From contig VWZF01002689.1 in assembly GCA_013396755.1 (NCBI GenBank), positions 283,597 to 347,596 on the forward strand: a DNA stretch of 64,000 nt. The letters are read 5' to 3'. This DNA comes from Sclerurus mexicanus. Taxonomy: Eukaryota > Chordata > Aves > Passeriformes > Furnariidae. The notes under the pieces were generated by a model that was not told the origin of the DNA, searched no databases, and saw only the letters and a list, made by a program, of their open reading frames with translations. The position numbers and the translations under genes are program-made. Positions 1 through 11,966 of this stretch are shown here, one piece after another; the first letter of the stretch is position 1, and each line of letters starts with the position of its first letter.

Positions 1-330
1 TAACTAGCTATCTGAGTAACTAGCTAACTGACTAACTAGCTAACTAGCTAGCTAACTAACTGACTAACTAGCTGACTAACTAGCTAACTCACTAGCTATC
101 TGAGTAACTAGCTAACTGACTAACTAGCTAACTACCTAGCTAACTGACTAACTAGCTAACTGACTATCTATCTGACTGACTAACTAGCTAACTGACTGAA
201 TAGCTAACTAGCTAGCTAACTGTCTGACTAACTAGCTAACTGACTGACTAGCTAACTAGCTAACTGACTAGCTATCTCTTTAACTAACTAACTGACTAAC
301 TAGCTAACTAGCTACCTAACTAACCAACTC
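1..330. repeat. Degenerate NNCT tetranucleotide satellite
   Basis: Almost the whole stretch is built from four-base words ending in CT (AACT, AGCT, GACT, ATCT), so only the first two bases of each word vary. A block of about 45 bases near the start, containing TATCTGAG, recurs 88 bases later (TATCTGAG at 9 and again at 97), which suggests a higher-order unit of 22 words. The array decays after about 300 into ACCT and AACC words and ends near 330. The left end lies outside the window, so its full length is unknown. It is not the vertebrate telomere repeat. Confidence 0.9.
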
Positions 331-469
331 ACCCACGCCAGCCCATGGTCCTGTCCCCCATCCGGCCCTACCCCACGCCCAACCTCCGGCGAAGTCGCCA
401 CTCACCCTCCCAGTTGCTGCAAGTTTCCTATTTGCAGAATCAGTAAGGGTGTAAGTATCTAACGGGTGA

Positions 470-765
470 GTGTCCGGAGGTTGGATGGATCCAGGCTCTT
501 CTCAGCAGTGCCAAGTGATAGACAAGAGGCAACTGATGCACAGCAAGCTCCACCTGAAGACGGGGGAGAACTTCTTTACAGCGCAGGTGACCGTGCACTG
601 GAACAGGCTGCCCAGAGAGGTTGTGGAGTCTCCCTCACTGGAGGTATTCAAGAACCATCTGATTGAAATCTTATGCAGTATGTTCTAGGACGAGCCTGCT
701 TGAGCAGGGAGGTTGGACCAGATGACCCACCCTTCCAACATGACCCATTCAGTGATTCTGTGATG
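470..765 (+). mobile_element. CR1 LINE, 3' fragment
   Basis: This is a 5'-truncated CR1 copy. The translation at 582-660 reads like the end of the CR1 ORF2 protein (HWNRLPREVVESPSLEVFK). It is followed by the CR1 3' UTR signature (gttggaccagatgaccc, cttccaac) and ends at 748-765 in a tail resembling ATTCTGTGAT. The reading frame is broken and it is not an active element. Confidence 0.85.
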
Positions 766-3489
766 ACAGGATATTCTGAGTTGGAAGGAACACAGGAAAC
801 TCCTCAAAGTCTAGCTCCTGGCAGTGAGACAAATAAATACTTAGTAGGAAAAGTTTGCATTTAGGCACCTTTGGAGAGGGATTTGGAAACTTTCAGGGTT
901 TGTTTATATAAAATAGAATCTCAACCTTTTATTAAAACATTTAGCCTTTGTCTAAAAACGTGTTTTCAAGTAAATTTCACCAACCTTTTCTTACAGGCTC
1001 AGAGCCCTGAAAGTTAACGGTGCCTGTTCAGCCTGGCCTGCCATGTGTTGCTGTCATGCACAGCTGCATCACTGGCCACCAGGGACAGCAGCCCTCTCTT
1101 CGCCTCTCCCAGGGCATGCCATCTGATGATAAATTAATATTATAGAGGATAAGGACCCTGAAGTGTTATAACAGCTGAAACAAAATATTTAACAAATCCG
1201 TACACTGTTGTGGAAGATTCGATAAAGCTGATGAAATGTGGCCTGCAACCTTATTAACTTCAGAAATTCTGATAGCCTTCTCTTCTAAAGGCCTTTTCTT
1301 AATTGAGAAGTGAAAAGAAAGTATTGAATAATCTCCTATCTTGACAGAATTTCCAGCTCCTGAATGCTCAGTTAGTCTATTGGTTTTTTTTCTTTGCTGT
1401 TATTATATATTACATATTTTATAAATATTTACATATACAATATTCATTGCACATATAATATGCACAGTTACGCAGTTGAACATATAACATATAATTATGC
1501 AATATAGATCTAATTGTATTACACACTGTCCATTGCACATATGTTCTACAACAGTGCTGAAGTCAGGAGGCCTCCAGCAGGGTCAGTAAAATGTGTGCAT
1601 TGTGTATTTGTGCACCAGCTAGTCCTTTCCACAGCCTGTGTATTATGACACGGGTATGTAAGTACCAGAGAAACTAAGATACAGGCAAATGTTCTACAGA
1701 CCATGATATGGATGCAGCTATTTCTGGGAGACACTACTCCGGTAACTGATTTATCCTCTTTTGCCCAAACCCTTTAAAAGATGTGAGCATTTCCAATTAT
1801 TTGATATTTTTTGTTCTTTTCAATTTCTGTTAGTTTTGGGTTAATTTTTTGGGGTTTTTTTGGGGTTTTTTTTGTTTTTTTTTTACTATGCTTTCTATTA
1901 ATGACGCAATTCAGTGATGTTTTTAAACTGCTTTTGATAAATAGACCTAGAAAATAAGTTACTGTAGAGAACTTCATCTCATGTCCCTTTGATGCAAAGC
2001 TTAGAGTACAAAATCATGATACAAATCATTACAATGTTATAATTGCAAATTTTGCTTAACCATCATTGAAGCTAAATGAAGTTGGGCTGTGTTTTAAGAT
2101 GTCATGTTTTAAAATTATGGATTTCTCTATACGTGCATTTTTCATGCAAACGTACAAATCTTGCCACAAAAATGTAAGAGTACAGAGGGCACAGCAGCAC
2201 CTGAGGACCTTTCATGGTCTGATCTTTCCTAAGTACCCTTACACACCTCGTACTCTTTGCTGTAACATTTAACCAGTTGACATGGAGGAGTCAGCAATGA
2301 CTGTACTGAATATGAGAGTTCTTGCATCCTGCCCAAATATGCTCTTGTGCAGTAGTTATGAGTAGTGCTATCCAAGGAATAAAAAGAACTTGAACAACTG
2401 AGAAGCAGGGAGACAAGGAAACAGTGGTACTTTTTCCCGATACCAAAAATATTGTGCATCTCATTTTGCATGGCTTACACAATGACTGTAATTGTTTGTT
2501 TTTTTCCCCTGAAGATCTGTGCATTAATTTTCTGGGAAATAAAAACATCCATGAGACTCAAGGTTTAATGGTATTTTAGTACCACTTCAGGGTGCTTTGA
2601 CAGTACACAGTGTTACATAATCTTATTTTATTTGCTTTAACTTTATTGCAAATGGATTATTACTAAATTCTGATGGTAATGAAGGTATTAATTTTTGATT
2701 AGTATACTGTACTACATTGGCCTACAGTTTTATATCCTTTGCATTGATTGTAAATGACAAAGTGAATGACAATCCCAGAGCTATCCATGGCTTCAAAGTG
2801 ATTTATGAGGAGCAGCTCATTAAGATTTGGATGATCAGTGAAATTAATACCATCATAGTATCTTAGATGTCTTGGAGTGAATTGATTCCAGGCATAAATC
2901 TGTTGGCTTTGAGTGAGTTGCATCAGAGAGAAATATGCATTTCTATGTTCTGTTCTAATGCCCTGAAACACATGTACTCATAAGACATACATAGTTTCCT
3001 CTAATGTTCACTTAATCCATGATGGAAAAAAATGTTTGATGCTTGATTAGTTGATTTTAAACTCCTCTCCCATCAAACTAGTTATATTTGGTAGGGATAA
3101 TAAAACGTACGTTTTTTCTTTCAGTGGGAAAGTCTCATTTATCACTGCTGTGGACAGTCACAATGACATCATGCACAAAACATCCATGAGCCTCTAAAGA
3201 CAATCCTTTTAAAAGGGCAAGGACACTCAGACATCTACCTGCGGCTGTAAAAAGAAGCACCATCAGTGACCAAACTCCTTCTATGTTTGTTTCTATTTCA
3301 ACAAGAAAGCAAACACTTCTGGTGTTTACTATCTGGGCTTCACATCACCCTTTCAGTTAATAACAATGGCATTCTGGAGAAATTGCCTGCATGTGGGAGT
3401 AAAGATTACTGTTGCTTTCACTTAAAGTTGCCTAAGATTCTGGTATCTTAGCACCACCAGAACCTATGCTGTGCATCTCAGCGTGACCC
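766..3489. other. Gene-free intergenic stretch
   Basis: No coding exon, RNA gene or recognisable repeat family was found. There is a G/T homopolymer-rich patch at about 1838-1885. A 90-codon open frame on the minus strand at 2699-2971 has no homology that I recognise and no splice context, so I do not call it a gene. Confidence 0.6.
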
Positions 3490-3620
3490 CTCTGTTCTTA
3501 TGCCAACATTGTCCTTTAGCTCAAATAACTTCTCTCTCCCTGATGTTTGTTCTTCTCTGATGTATTTTTAGACAACAGTGCTATTCCTTCCCAGTTTCCT
3601 TGCTGGAGAACCTCACACAT
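3490..3620 (-). mobile_element. Ancient CR1-like LINE remnant, antisense
   Basis: The text 'tgccaacattgtcctttagc' followed by 'tctctccctgatgtttgttc' and 'gatgtattttta' matches, with scattered changes, the antisense 3' part of an old amniote CR1 family as I remember it. It is strongly diverged. Edges are approximate. A repeat-library search would settle the subfamily. Confidence 0.5.
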
Positions 3621-6600
3621 TTTGCCCAGAGTACACTGAGGATGATGTAGGCTGGTGCAAAGTGGCTGTTTGCAGGTAGAACCTGCAGGAGGGTTTTTAT
3701 TGAGGCAAAATTCCTCCTGGGACATAGAGAAGCACATGGCATGCGTTAGGCAGAATGTGGCCATTGTTCCTCGCCCAAGCACAGGGTTGCAGGGAATTGC
3801 TGCAGGGATTTACATCTGACCTCCTAGTGTTTTTCAGACAGGTAGAAATTTACCGTTCCATTCACTGTGTACTTGGGGAGTTATAGTTGGTCTGTGAAGC
3901 ATGGTAGAGTGAAAGAGGATACAAGGTGAAAACACATGTTCTTTTTTTCTGACCCTTGTTCACATATTCAGTGCTCAATAAGCTTTGTCTCTCTTTTGTT
4001 TTAGAAGCTTGTCTGAGAACCAGACTCTCTTTTCCACAGAGAACTGGGCAGATAGAAATCCCAATAAAATGAGCTGTGAATTTCAATGGTCTGATTGACC
4101 GGATTTGAGACTTGCATCTTCTAAACTTACATCCTGGCATAGCTCTTTCAATACATATAACACAAACTGTATGTCAAGGAAATGAGAAAAATGATCTGCA
4201 CAGAGGAGGCTTTTCCCTTGAATAATAAGCAGTAATTATTTTTAAATGGCAAACTAATATAAATTATTACTAAATAGCTAAACTATTTGCTTGGCAGCAA
4301 AAACTTAACCAAAATGGACAATTCTCAAAAGTGCTTGCAGAGCAGTGCCAGCCCTTAAAGGTTTTTATTACTGAGATTATGACTGGAATATTTTCCACAA
4401 TACTTCCCCTCAGTTCTAGTACCTTAATACTTAGCAACTACCACTAACATTTTCAACTGTTGCCCTGCTCACTGTCAGACCTTCATGCCAGACATCGCTT
4501 CTGACAGTCTCTTCCTGCAAGGAAACCACACAAGGGAGAAGGTGAAAGGGGAATAAGCCTGCAATGTAGTTGTAGTGCCAGCATAGAGTTATACCCAACC
4601 ATTGCTGCAGCTGTCCCACAAAACTAACTTATCCCTAGCAGCTACTGGAGTTGGGGAGTCAATAGGCTGCATCTCTGTGCCAGCTCCAGGTCCTTGGTGC
4701 TTTCCTTGATCCCACAAGTCCCACAGCAATGATGGATATTTCTGTAGGGTCTTAAGGGCTCTGACGGTGTTTAGTCTCACTGCTCTCCCAGGGCTGTGCA
4801 GGGATGGAAGAAATTTTCTCTCTCCTCCTTCCATCCTTATCTTGTGTGACTGAGTTTATTGCTGCAGGAGGCTCACTTTGTCCCTCCAAAATTTTCACAG
4901 AACAGGAAAAATCAGTTTGCAGAGGTTATGCAGACTTGAAATCACAGCAGTGAGGAATGGCTGTAACTGAACTAAAGGTGAAGTATCAGCTTGTTTACCT
5001 AGGCACTGATTTTATTTACAATGTATAGAATTTCTTTTTGTTACTTTTACTTTTCTGTGGAAGTTCTTCAGCTGCAAGGCGAGCCTTTAGCACCCTGTGA
5101 TCAGGATTATTCTTAGTTCGAGCTGCCCTTGCAGACTGTGAGGCTGCTGGAGGTTGCTGTCAGCTGGCTGACAGCACTGCTTCCAGGGAGCCAGTGTCTC
5201 TCAGCGGGTTGCACAGTGGTGCCATAAAATATGCCTTTTACTGAAATACAAATTATTTAAATACTTTCCAAGACAGTGATCCACTCTAGCAGCTTGGGAT
5301 TTTCTTTCTTGTCAATTGAATTCCTCAGTTTGAATAAATGAAGATTTACCTGCTGTTACATAAAGAACCTGCTGCTCCCCATTCCTGTCTGGCACCTGTG
5401 GGCGATGAGCAGTCATGGGAGAAGATGTCATGCATGTGCTGTGGTGGTGTTTATAGCCAAAGAGTTGTTCCCTGACTCCCCAGTGCCTATATTAAATTTT
5501 TGTGGATTTGTGCTCTCAAGCTTTTTTCCTGGTCACACTTTAGCTGTGTGTTTGCTGTTCCACTGGTTGCCTGTGGGAACAGCAACTCCGCAAAGAAAAA
5601 TGATTGCTCTGTGGAGTTCTGTGCCTACAGAGGTGGGTCTTCCACATTAAAATTCCATTATTATCCTTAAGGAACCTAAGTAATGTAGGTGCTTCCACAC
5701 ACAATTAAGTACTAGAGCAAAGGATTGTTACACAAATGATTGACTTATTTATTTTTTTTTAAATCTATTTATTTTGTTGTGCAGTCCTATCCATTAAGAT
5801 TTTTAGTGAGATTTTTATTTTAAAGACTCCTCTTTTAGAATTTTAATTTCATTCACATATTTGAAAGATTGTCTATAGACTTTGAGAAATGAGCAATGCA
5901 AGCGTTTGCTCTTGACAATTGTGTTTTGATATTTCATGATTTCTTAAACAGTCCAGCATGTTTGTAGTATGGTTCCATGCCCATGTAGAGAATAAGCCCC
6001 GAGCCTTCCTTTTTTCTCCCCAAAGTGTAATAAAGGCTGCTGAGATTGCTGTGCCACCTCTGGGTAAAAAGCAAAGGTGGAGACTTGAAGGAGCTGATGT
6101 TGTGTGCTGAGGTCTACAGGAAGGGGAAAAGCACTTTCCCTGGATGTTAATTATGTGCAAAGAAGGCAATGAGGCATGTATTCTGTAAGGGAGCTGGAAT
6201 GCTGAGACTGAAATATCTCTGATCATGGTGCATCCACCCACCTTTGCTTTAAGTTAGGCAACTTGGGTGCCAGTAACAGTTTTGCTGAGGCAGAAAGGGT
6301 CTCAGCACAGGGCAGCACAGAGTACTTGGGTGCTCAGTCAAGCATGTATTATTTTCCGTGAGCACAGGACAGTCACCAGCTTGAAGTTAGATTGGTAAGT
6401 CAATTCCATACAGAAGGCATAAAGGAGCAGTATAAACATTTGCTACCTCAAAATCTTTTCCTTGGTTACGAGGCTAGTTTCTGCTTCTTTCACGGGACAG
6501 ATACAACTACAAGCAAACCAAAATATCTGAAGAATTCATGTGTAAAATATTTTAATGAGTAGAGGAAGACATTTATTCTTCCTTATCAAACTTAAAATAA

Positions 6601-7659
6601 AGACAAAAGAAGTTTAAACATTCTAGGAATCCAAAACAATACTTTTTTATCCATTCATTTGCCTGGCCTGTGAATACAAATAAAACTTTTTTCAAGGTAC
6701 TTCAACAGTTTTTTCCATTTCCTAACTGGGATTGACCAAACCTAAATTTGCAAAGTTGGTGTTTTCTTATTAATTATTTTCTCCTTTTCAATTTGGCTAC
6801 CAAATAAGATTTATCTAATTTCTGTAATTTATGGGAATTTCATTCTCTTATCAATATTCACTCTTTCTTGGGGGGAAAAAGAATATACATGCACTGCACT
6901 ATAACCCATTATATAGCTTATTCAAGCTGTTACTTACATACTGTACTGCAATGCATCTGAAAACAAAATTATATATTTCAGCAAATCATCTATTTATCAG
7001 ATATTTCTATTAACTGCAAGTGTGCAGTGAGAAGGTACGGTAGTGGTTTAATAGATCATAGAGACAGACAATGTATGAAAGTACATGTTAATCTACATTT
7101 TTAGAAATTACAAATAAGACAACTATGTGCACAGTATTTTAAAATGCAGTGAACTTCTCTTCTAGTTGCATTGACAATACCAGTTTCTTACACAGCTGAA
7201 TCTGACCAAAAGCTCTATTTCCAGTGTAATAAATGTAACACCTCAGGTACAACATTGACAACAGAGATTAAGGCTCTGTTTTGATGATTGTTTATTTCTC
7301 TGTGCATACCTCCCCTCCACTCCCCTCTTATCCCAGTCCTTTCCCTCCAACACACCTGATTGTTTTTATACAGAATAAAAAGCTCATAGCCTCCAGACTA
7401 TTTAGGAAGAAAAAATTAAGATGAAAGCTTTCAATCTGAATGTAATGAAAAGTGTAATGAAATGTAGCTTCATAGTAATAGCAATACCTGGCATTTATAA
7501 GGCTATTTTAATACTTTTAATTTTTTATCTTTTTTTTTTTTTAAATTTGGGTATGTCAAAAGAAACCAGTGTCCACATCCCATGATGCTTGACACTCCAC
7601 AACAGGTAGCACACAGAGGATAGGGTCCAAACTGAAGATCACACAGTCTGATTGAGTCT
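3621..7659. other. Gene-free intergenic stretch
   Basis: No gene or well-supported repeat is visible. The open frames here are short and unlike any family I know, including a 122-codon minus-strand frame at 5873-6241. They are not flanked by convincing splice signals. In human, CUL5 lies on this side of RAB39A in the same orientation, but none of its early exons is recognisable here. Confidence 0.55.
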
Positions 7660-7815
7660 CAGCAGTCTTTGTGAATTTGAGGAAGAACAATCATCTCTGA
7701 GATACAGAAGGTGAGACACAGAAAACATAAATGCCTTTCTCAGAGACACACAATGAACCAGTGGTAGACTTTGGGTCTGTTGACTCCCCAGCCACTGATT
7801 TATTTCTTGGCCCAT
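7660..7815 (+). repeat. MIR-like ancient tRNA-derived SINE
   Basis: The order of motifs follows the complementary strand of MIR: 'gaggaag...gagacacag', then 'ctcagagacacacaatgaa', then 'ccagtggtagactttgggtctg', then 'ttgactccccagcc'. These match the MIR core (gaggcacagagag, aaggtcacacag, agtggcagagctggg, aggtctcctgactccc) at perhaps two thirds of positions. The assignment comes from remembered consensus and is moderate. Edges are approximate. Confidence 0.45.
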
Positions 7816-9768
7816 TCTGTCCTCTTAAAGAAGAGAAGATCATCTGAGATACACAACATGGGCCTGGTATCATAAGGGAATCAGTGTCAAATGCACACAG
7901 CCTGATTCTGCACTCCCTTTTGGCATCTGCATATTTACTTTGTAAAGAGGGCCTAAAATGCCCTCAAATCAAAGTTGATTTGGTGTCAGTTACTAATACA
8001 TGTAGTTTAATAGAGAATCAGGCTCACAGCAATTACTCTGTGGCATGCTGAGACTAGAATTAACTACCAGTTTTAATTGCTAATGAATTAAGGCTGATTC
8101 CTTATATTAAGGCCTCTATATCCTTTCATGATAGTATAACTGTGCCTTAGTGCAAGTAAGACTCAGGCTATAGGAAAACTTAACCTTTCAGTTTCCTTTG
8201 AGGTCAATAATCTTAGTGGCCCTAAATGTATAAAGTAACTGGAACCGAACAACCTGTCTCTATACTATAGAATATTTTAAAACTTATTGTAAAAGAACCT
8301 AAAGGTAACTTGAGGGAAAATCAACCCTATGTTTGTTGAAGAAGAAAATTAGATTAGATAGACTTGTTGCCTGCTCTTGAAAATGGAGAATTGTACACGA
8401 TAACACACCTTTATATGAAGATAACTGGCTTGATGTTTGGTGGTTATGAGTATGCCCAGATAAATTGTAGGTGCTTAACAATTCTGAACATCAAGTCATC
8501 TTTTATGCTACTACAATAAAATAGAAATAGATTTATTTGGTATTTAAGTGCTAGACCTAGTTTGCATAAAGCTAGTGTGTGTTACATTTAGAGGATTTAG
8601 GAAAATGACCTCAAGCTCAGTAAAATGCTACATGTTCACAGATTTCTCCTATTATTGTTGTTATTAAAAGCTATTATGGGTTGCTTTCTTGGAATAGGGG
8701 TTCTCTAACTTTGCTTTCTGTAGCCAAGCATTATTTCAGAAATTCTTCCCTCTCCAAATGCTCTATTGATAACAGTTTTAGTTTAAAACCTTCCTATTTT
8801 AGACAACAGTTTAACATTTGCTGGCTAAGAATAAAACAGTCCTTGCTCTATTCAAATTTAAGGCCTGGGTCCCCATGGGTTGCAGCACTTTTTAACTTAC
8901 TTCTGGTTAGAAGTAAATCTATTTTTTAAAGCTTATATGCAATTTGTGTAAATTAATGTAATTCTTTAGGCATCAGTGTGACTATGATAATTACCCAGCT
9001 GAGGATCTGGCCACTGAAATGTAACTCCAGTGGTTAGGAAATTTGTTTCGTATACAAGTCAATAACAGCTGGATCATATGTGATGTTATGTTTAGTTTCA
9101 TTGGCAATTCAGAAAATATTTAATAATAAATTCCATTGTTTCTATTCCCCTGTTTTTGTATACAAATAAATAATCTTTTCTAAAACATTCTTTTTCTTTA
9201 GTAAGGCTTGTATTCATAGTCATATCAAAAGCGTTTACTATTGGAGCAATCTTTCAGTTCGCTTTCTTTAGAATTATCTTTATTATCAAATTCTACAGCA
9301 TTCTAAACTTTAATAGTTACTAGCAACCCTGCACTTGAGTAAAGAATCACATTAAAACAGTATAAGGTATACTGTTGTCTTGTCCAAAGCCAAGGCAGGA
9401 GGAACAAAAGTAATGAGGTCATCTGATCCTCACCTATCAAGCCTTGAATTTTAAACAGTATTCAAAATACCAAGCCCAAGTGAGGATGTTGTCACGGTGA
9501 TTATTGCACTTTCTCAGTGTCTTGCTATAGCATTTGTTTTCCCTTTAGCAATACAGAATTTCTTTTCCTGAAAACCACATAAAGTTATCGTACTCTGTAA
9601 AGAAAAAAGCACTTAAACTTCTATGAATTATGACCTAGACAGAAGGATTCAAAACCAAATTACTGTTCTATGATTCAGCTATGTCATGATCTAATATTGT
9701 TTCAAAATTATTATTCTGCTATTTAGGTTGGCATCATCTTCTGAACACCCCATGGGCTCTTTGGCAAT
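7816..9768. other. RAB39A 3' flank, probably containing its 3' UTR
   Basis: This AT-rich stretch lies immediately downstream of the RAB39A stop codon on the minus strand. The 3' UTR must begin at 9768 and run toward lower coordinates. How far it runs cannot be decided by eye, because several weak AATAAA matches exist on the minus strand (for example 9279-9284 and 8532-8537). No other gene is seen. Confidence 0.5.
9279..9284 (-). terminator. Candidate polyadenylation signal for RAB39A
   Basis: TTTATT on the plus strand reads AATAAA on the minus strand, about 485 bases after the RAB39A stop codon. The DNA is AT-rich, so chance matches are expected. No clear GU-rich element settles the choice. 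Confidence 0.2.
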
Positions 9769-10195
9769 TCAGCAGATGCACTGTCTTCTGGGCTTTACAG
9801 CTTCTTCTGATGAATGTACAACATTCGGAACAAAGCCACTCTTTACACCTTCCCATCCATCTTGTATTGAGATTTCTCCATTTTTCACAAGTTCATAGAT
9901 GTCTCGTGTAAGAATTGTAAAGGACTCTTCAACATTCGTGGCATCTTTTGCTGAAGTTTCTATATATTTCATACCGCAGTCAGATGACAGTTTTTCAGCT
10001 TCTTCTCTTGTAACCTCACGCTGTGACACTAAGTCACATTTGTGTCCTACTAACAGGAATACAATCTGAAAGGGCTGCACGTGCATTTTTGCTTCTTCTA
10101 GCCAGTCCTTCACATGTTCAAAAGATCGCCGATTTGTGAGGTCGAACACCAGTAAGCCACCGACAGAATTGCGATAATAAGAGCGTGTTATTGAC
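9769..10195 (-). CDS. RAB39A: RAB39A coding exon 2 (C-terminal two thirds)
   Basis: The minus strand shows a long pyrimidine tract, then TTCATAG, then GTCAATAACACG. The acceptor AG is at 10197-10196 and the exon begins at 10195. The first base completes a split arginine codon (the R of FRSITR). 141 further codons lead to TGA at 9771-9769. The 141 residues plus the expected exon 1 length agree with the 217-residue human protein. HKCDL near 10040 binds guanine, as in other Rab39 proteins that have H in place of the usual N. The last residues, QCIC, carry the CXC-type double geranylgeranylation signal. The open frame continues upstream of the acceptor to 10257, but that part is intron. Confidence 0.96.
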
Positions 10196-11879
10196 CTATG
10201 AAGGGGAAAAAAAAAAAAAGAAAAAGGAAAATTAAAATGCATTTTCGCTTTATTCATAAGTAGATTACTTTTCCATATGGGAATGTGTTTTAAAGCTACT
10301 TGGAATTTATTAATTTACCTATTAGACACAAACCAATTTTTTTCTTATATTCAAAAGTCACTTTCTAAACATTCTCAAACCCAACATCTCCAGGGTGAAT
10401 TTTGAATGCTGAATTATTTTGAAAAGTGGTCTTTATTAGCAAACTGTGAAACATGTTCACAGAATAAAAGATATATGCTTTTGTTGTCAGTCTGAGTCCT
10501 TCAGTTTCATAAAAACACGCACTTATCTTTGTTCTAATCAATTATTTCAAAATTAAGTACGTATGCACATGTCAAGAAACCTGGAGCCCAAACTTGCCAA
10601 TGTAGAGGTATATCCTTTTGTATTCCTTGCAGAAACACACTTTAAAAGGTTTATATAAATAATCACAGCTCTTTGTGCTTGCAGAAGTCAACAGATAGAG
10701 AAAGGAAAGTCCCTGATCAAAACTATCCAGAAGCAACTGAACTAGGCAAACACACACTTATTCCATCATTGGCGAGGGACACATTTGCCTCCAGCATCTC
10801 TCTCACACAGAGGTTCAAAAGCTCTTTATAATTTCCAAGTTTATAATTTTTTGGCATGAGGACTGGCAACAGATATTTTCTACTTTTGGGTCCTCTATGT
10901 TCCAGAAAATTCACTAGAAGGAATTTTGGAAGTAGGAAACACTTCCTCTTGTTGAAAATATTTTTAATGTGTTCTAGAATAAGAAAAAAATGTTACAATG
11001 TAGAGAGAGAGAGAGAGAAGATACAGGAACTAATTATTGTAAGTCTCTAATCATGAGCAATAGGGAGGATGGAGAAGGTGAGAAGAGGCATTTTAAGAAG
11101 TGACAGCCTACCAAGGAGTGGATATGAACACTTGTTACAAGCATAAATACACAGTTAGTGTATATGTAAGTATTCTCCAACTGAAATGAGATGCACAATC
11201 TCTATTAAAAGACATAATTTGAAATTATAACTTAGCCAAGAATTCATTCCATTTTATCTCATGATTATGAAGAGAATGCAGCCTCAAAACCTTTGAAAGC
11301 AGGATGAACTGTACACAGTAAAATATTCTTCCATAACAGTAGCTCCCTCCAATTTTCAGTTCATTGTATTTCATGTGTTTCTTTTATAACAATTGGAACA
11401 TGGACAAATAATCATCAGCAGTAGTCATATTACGGATAGGTAAGTGCATAGCTAGATAAGACTTAGGTTTCTTGGCATATAAATTCATTTAGCCACAGCA
11501 AACAGCAATTGAAATGGTTTTATTTAGATAATGGGGAGGGCCTGTTTGCCCTAATGTTTAGAAAGATCTTTTCTATCTTCCTTGCAATAGAATCCATACA
11601 GTGACTCTCTGAATATGAAGACAACAGGATCTTACTCTCAGATTAATTCAAATAGCCTAGATATGAAAAATTACATACAGTTTTGCAAAATTGTTTAAGA
11701 CCATAAATGAGGGGCATCACATTTTGTGTAGTATTAAATGAAGTTGTCATAAAGATCTGGTTCTGCTTTTCTTAACCCTTTTTTTTTTACCTGTAGAGTG
11801 TCTGCAAACACAAATGAGTGCATTAAAACAATTCAGGCAGTTCTAGAAAGAACGACCATGAAGAAATTTTTCTTAATAG

Positions 11880-11966
<87 letters not shown>

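Noticed and set aside
1..330. Telomeric or CRISPR-type array at the window edge
   Set aside because: The units are four-base CT words, not TTAGGG, and there are no spacers or conserved repeats of CRISPR length.
9769..10257. Reading the 162-codon frame starting at 10257 as an intronless Rab gene
   Set aside because: The first 20 codons are a lysine/phenylalanine-rich polypyrimidine tract of the intron. The acceptor AG at 10196-10197 marks the true exon start, and exon 1 is found at 18.8 kb.
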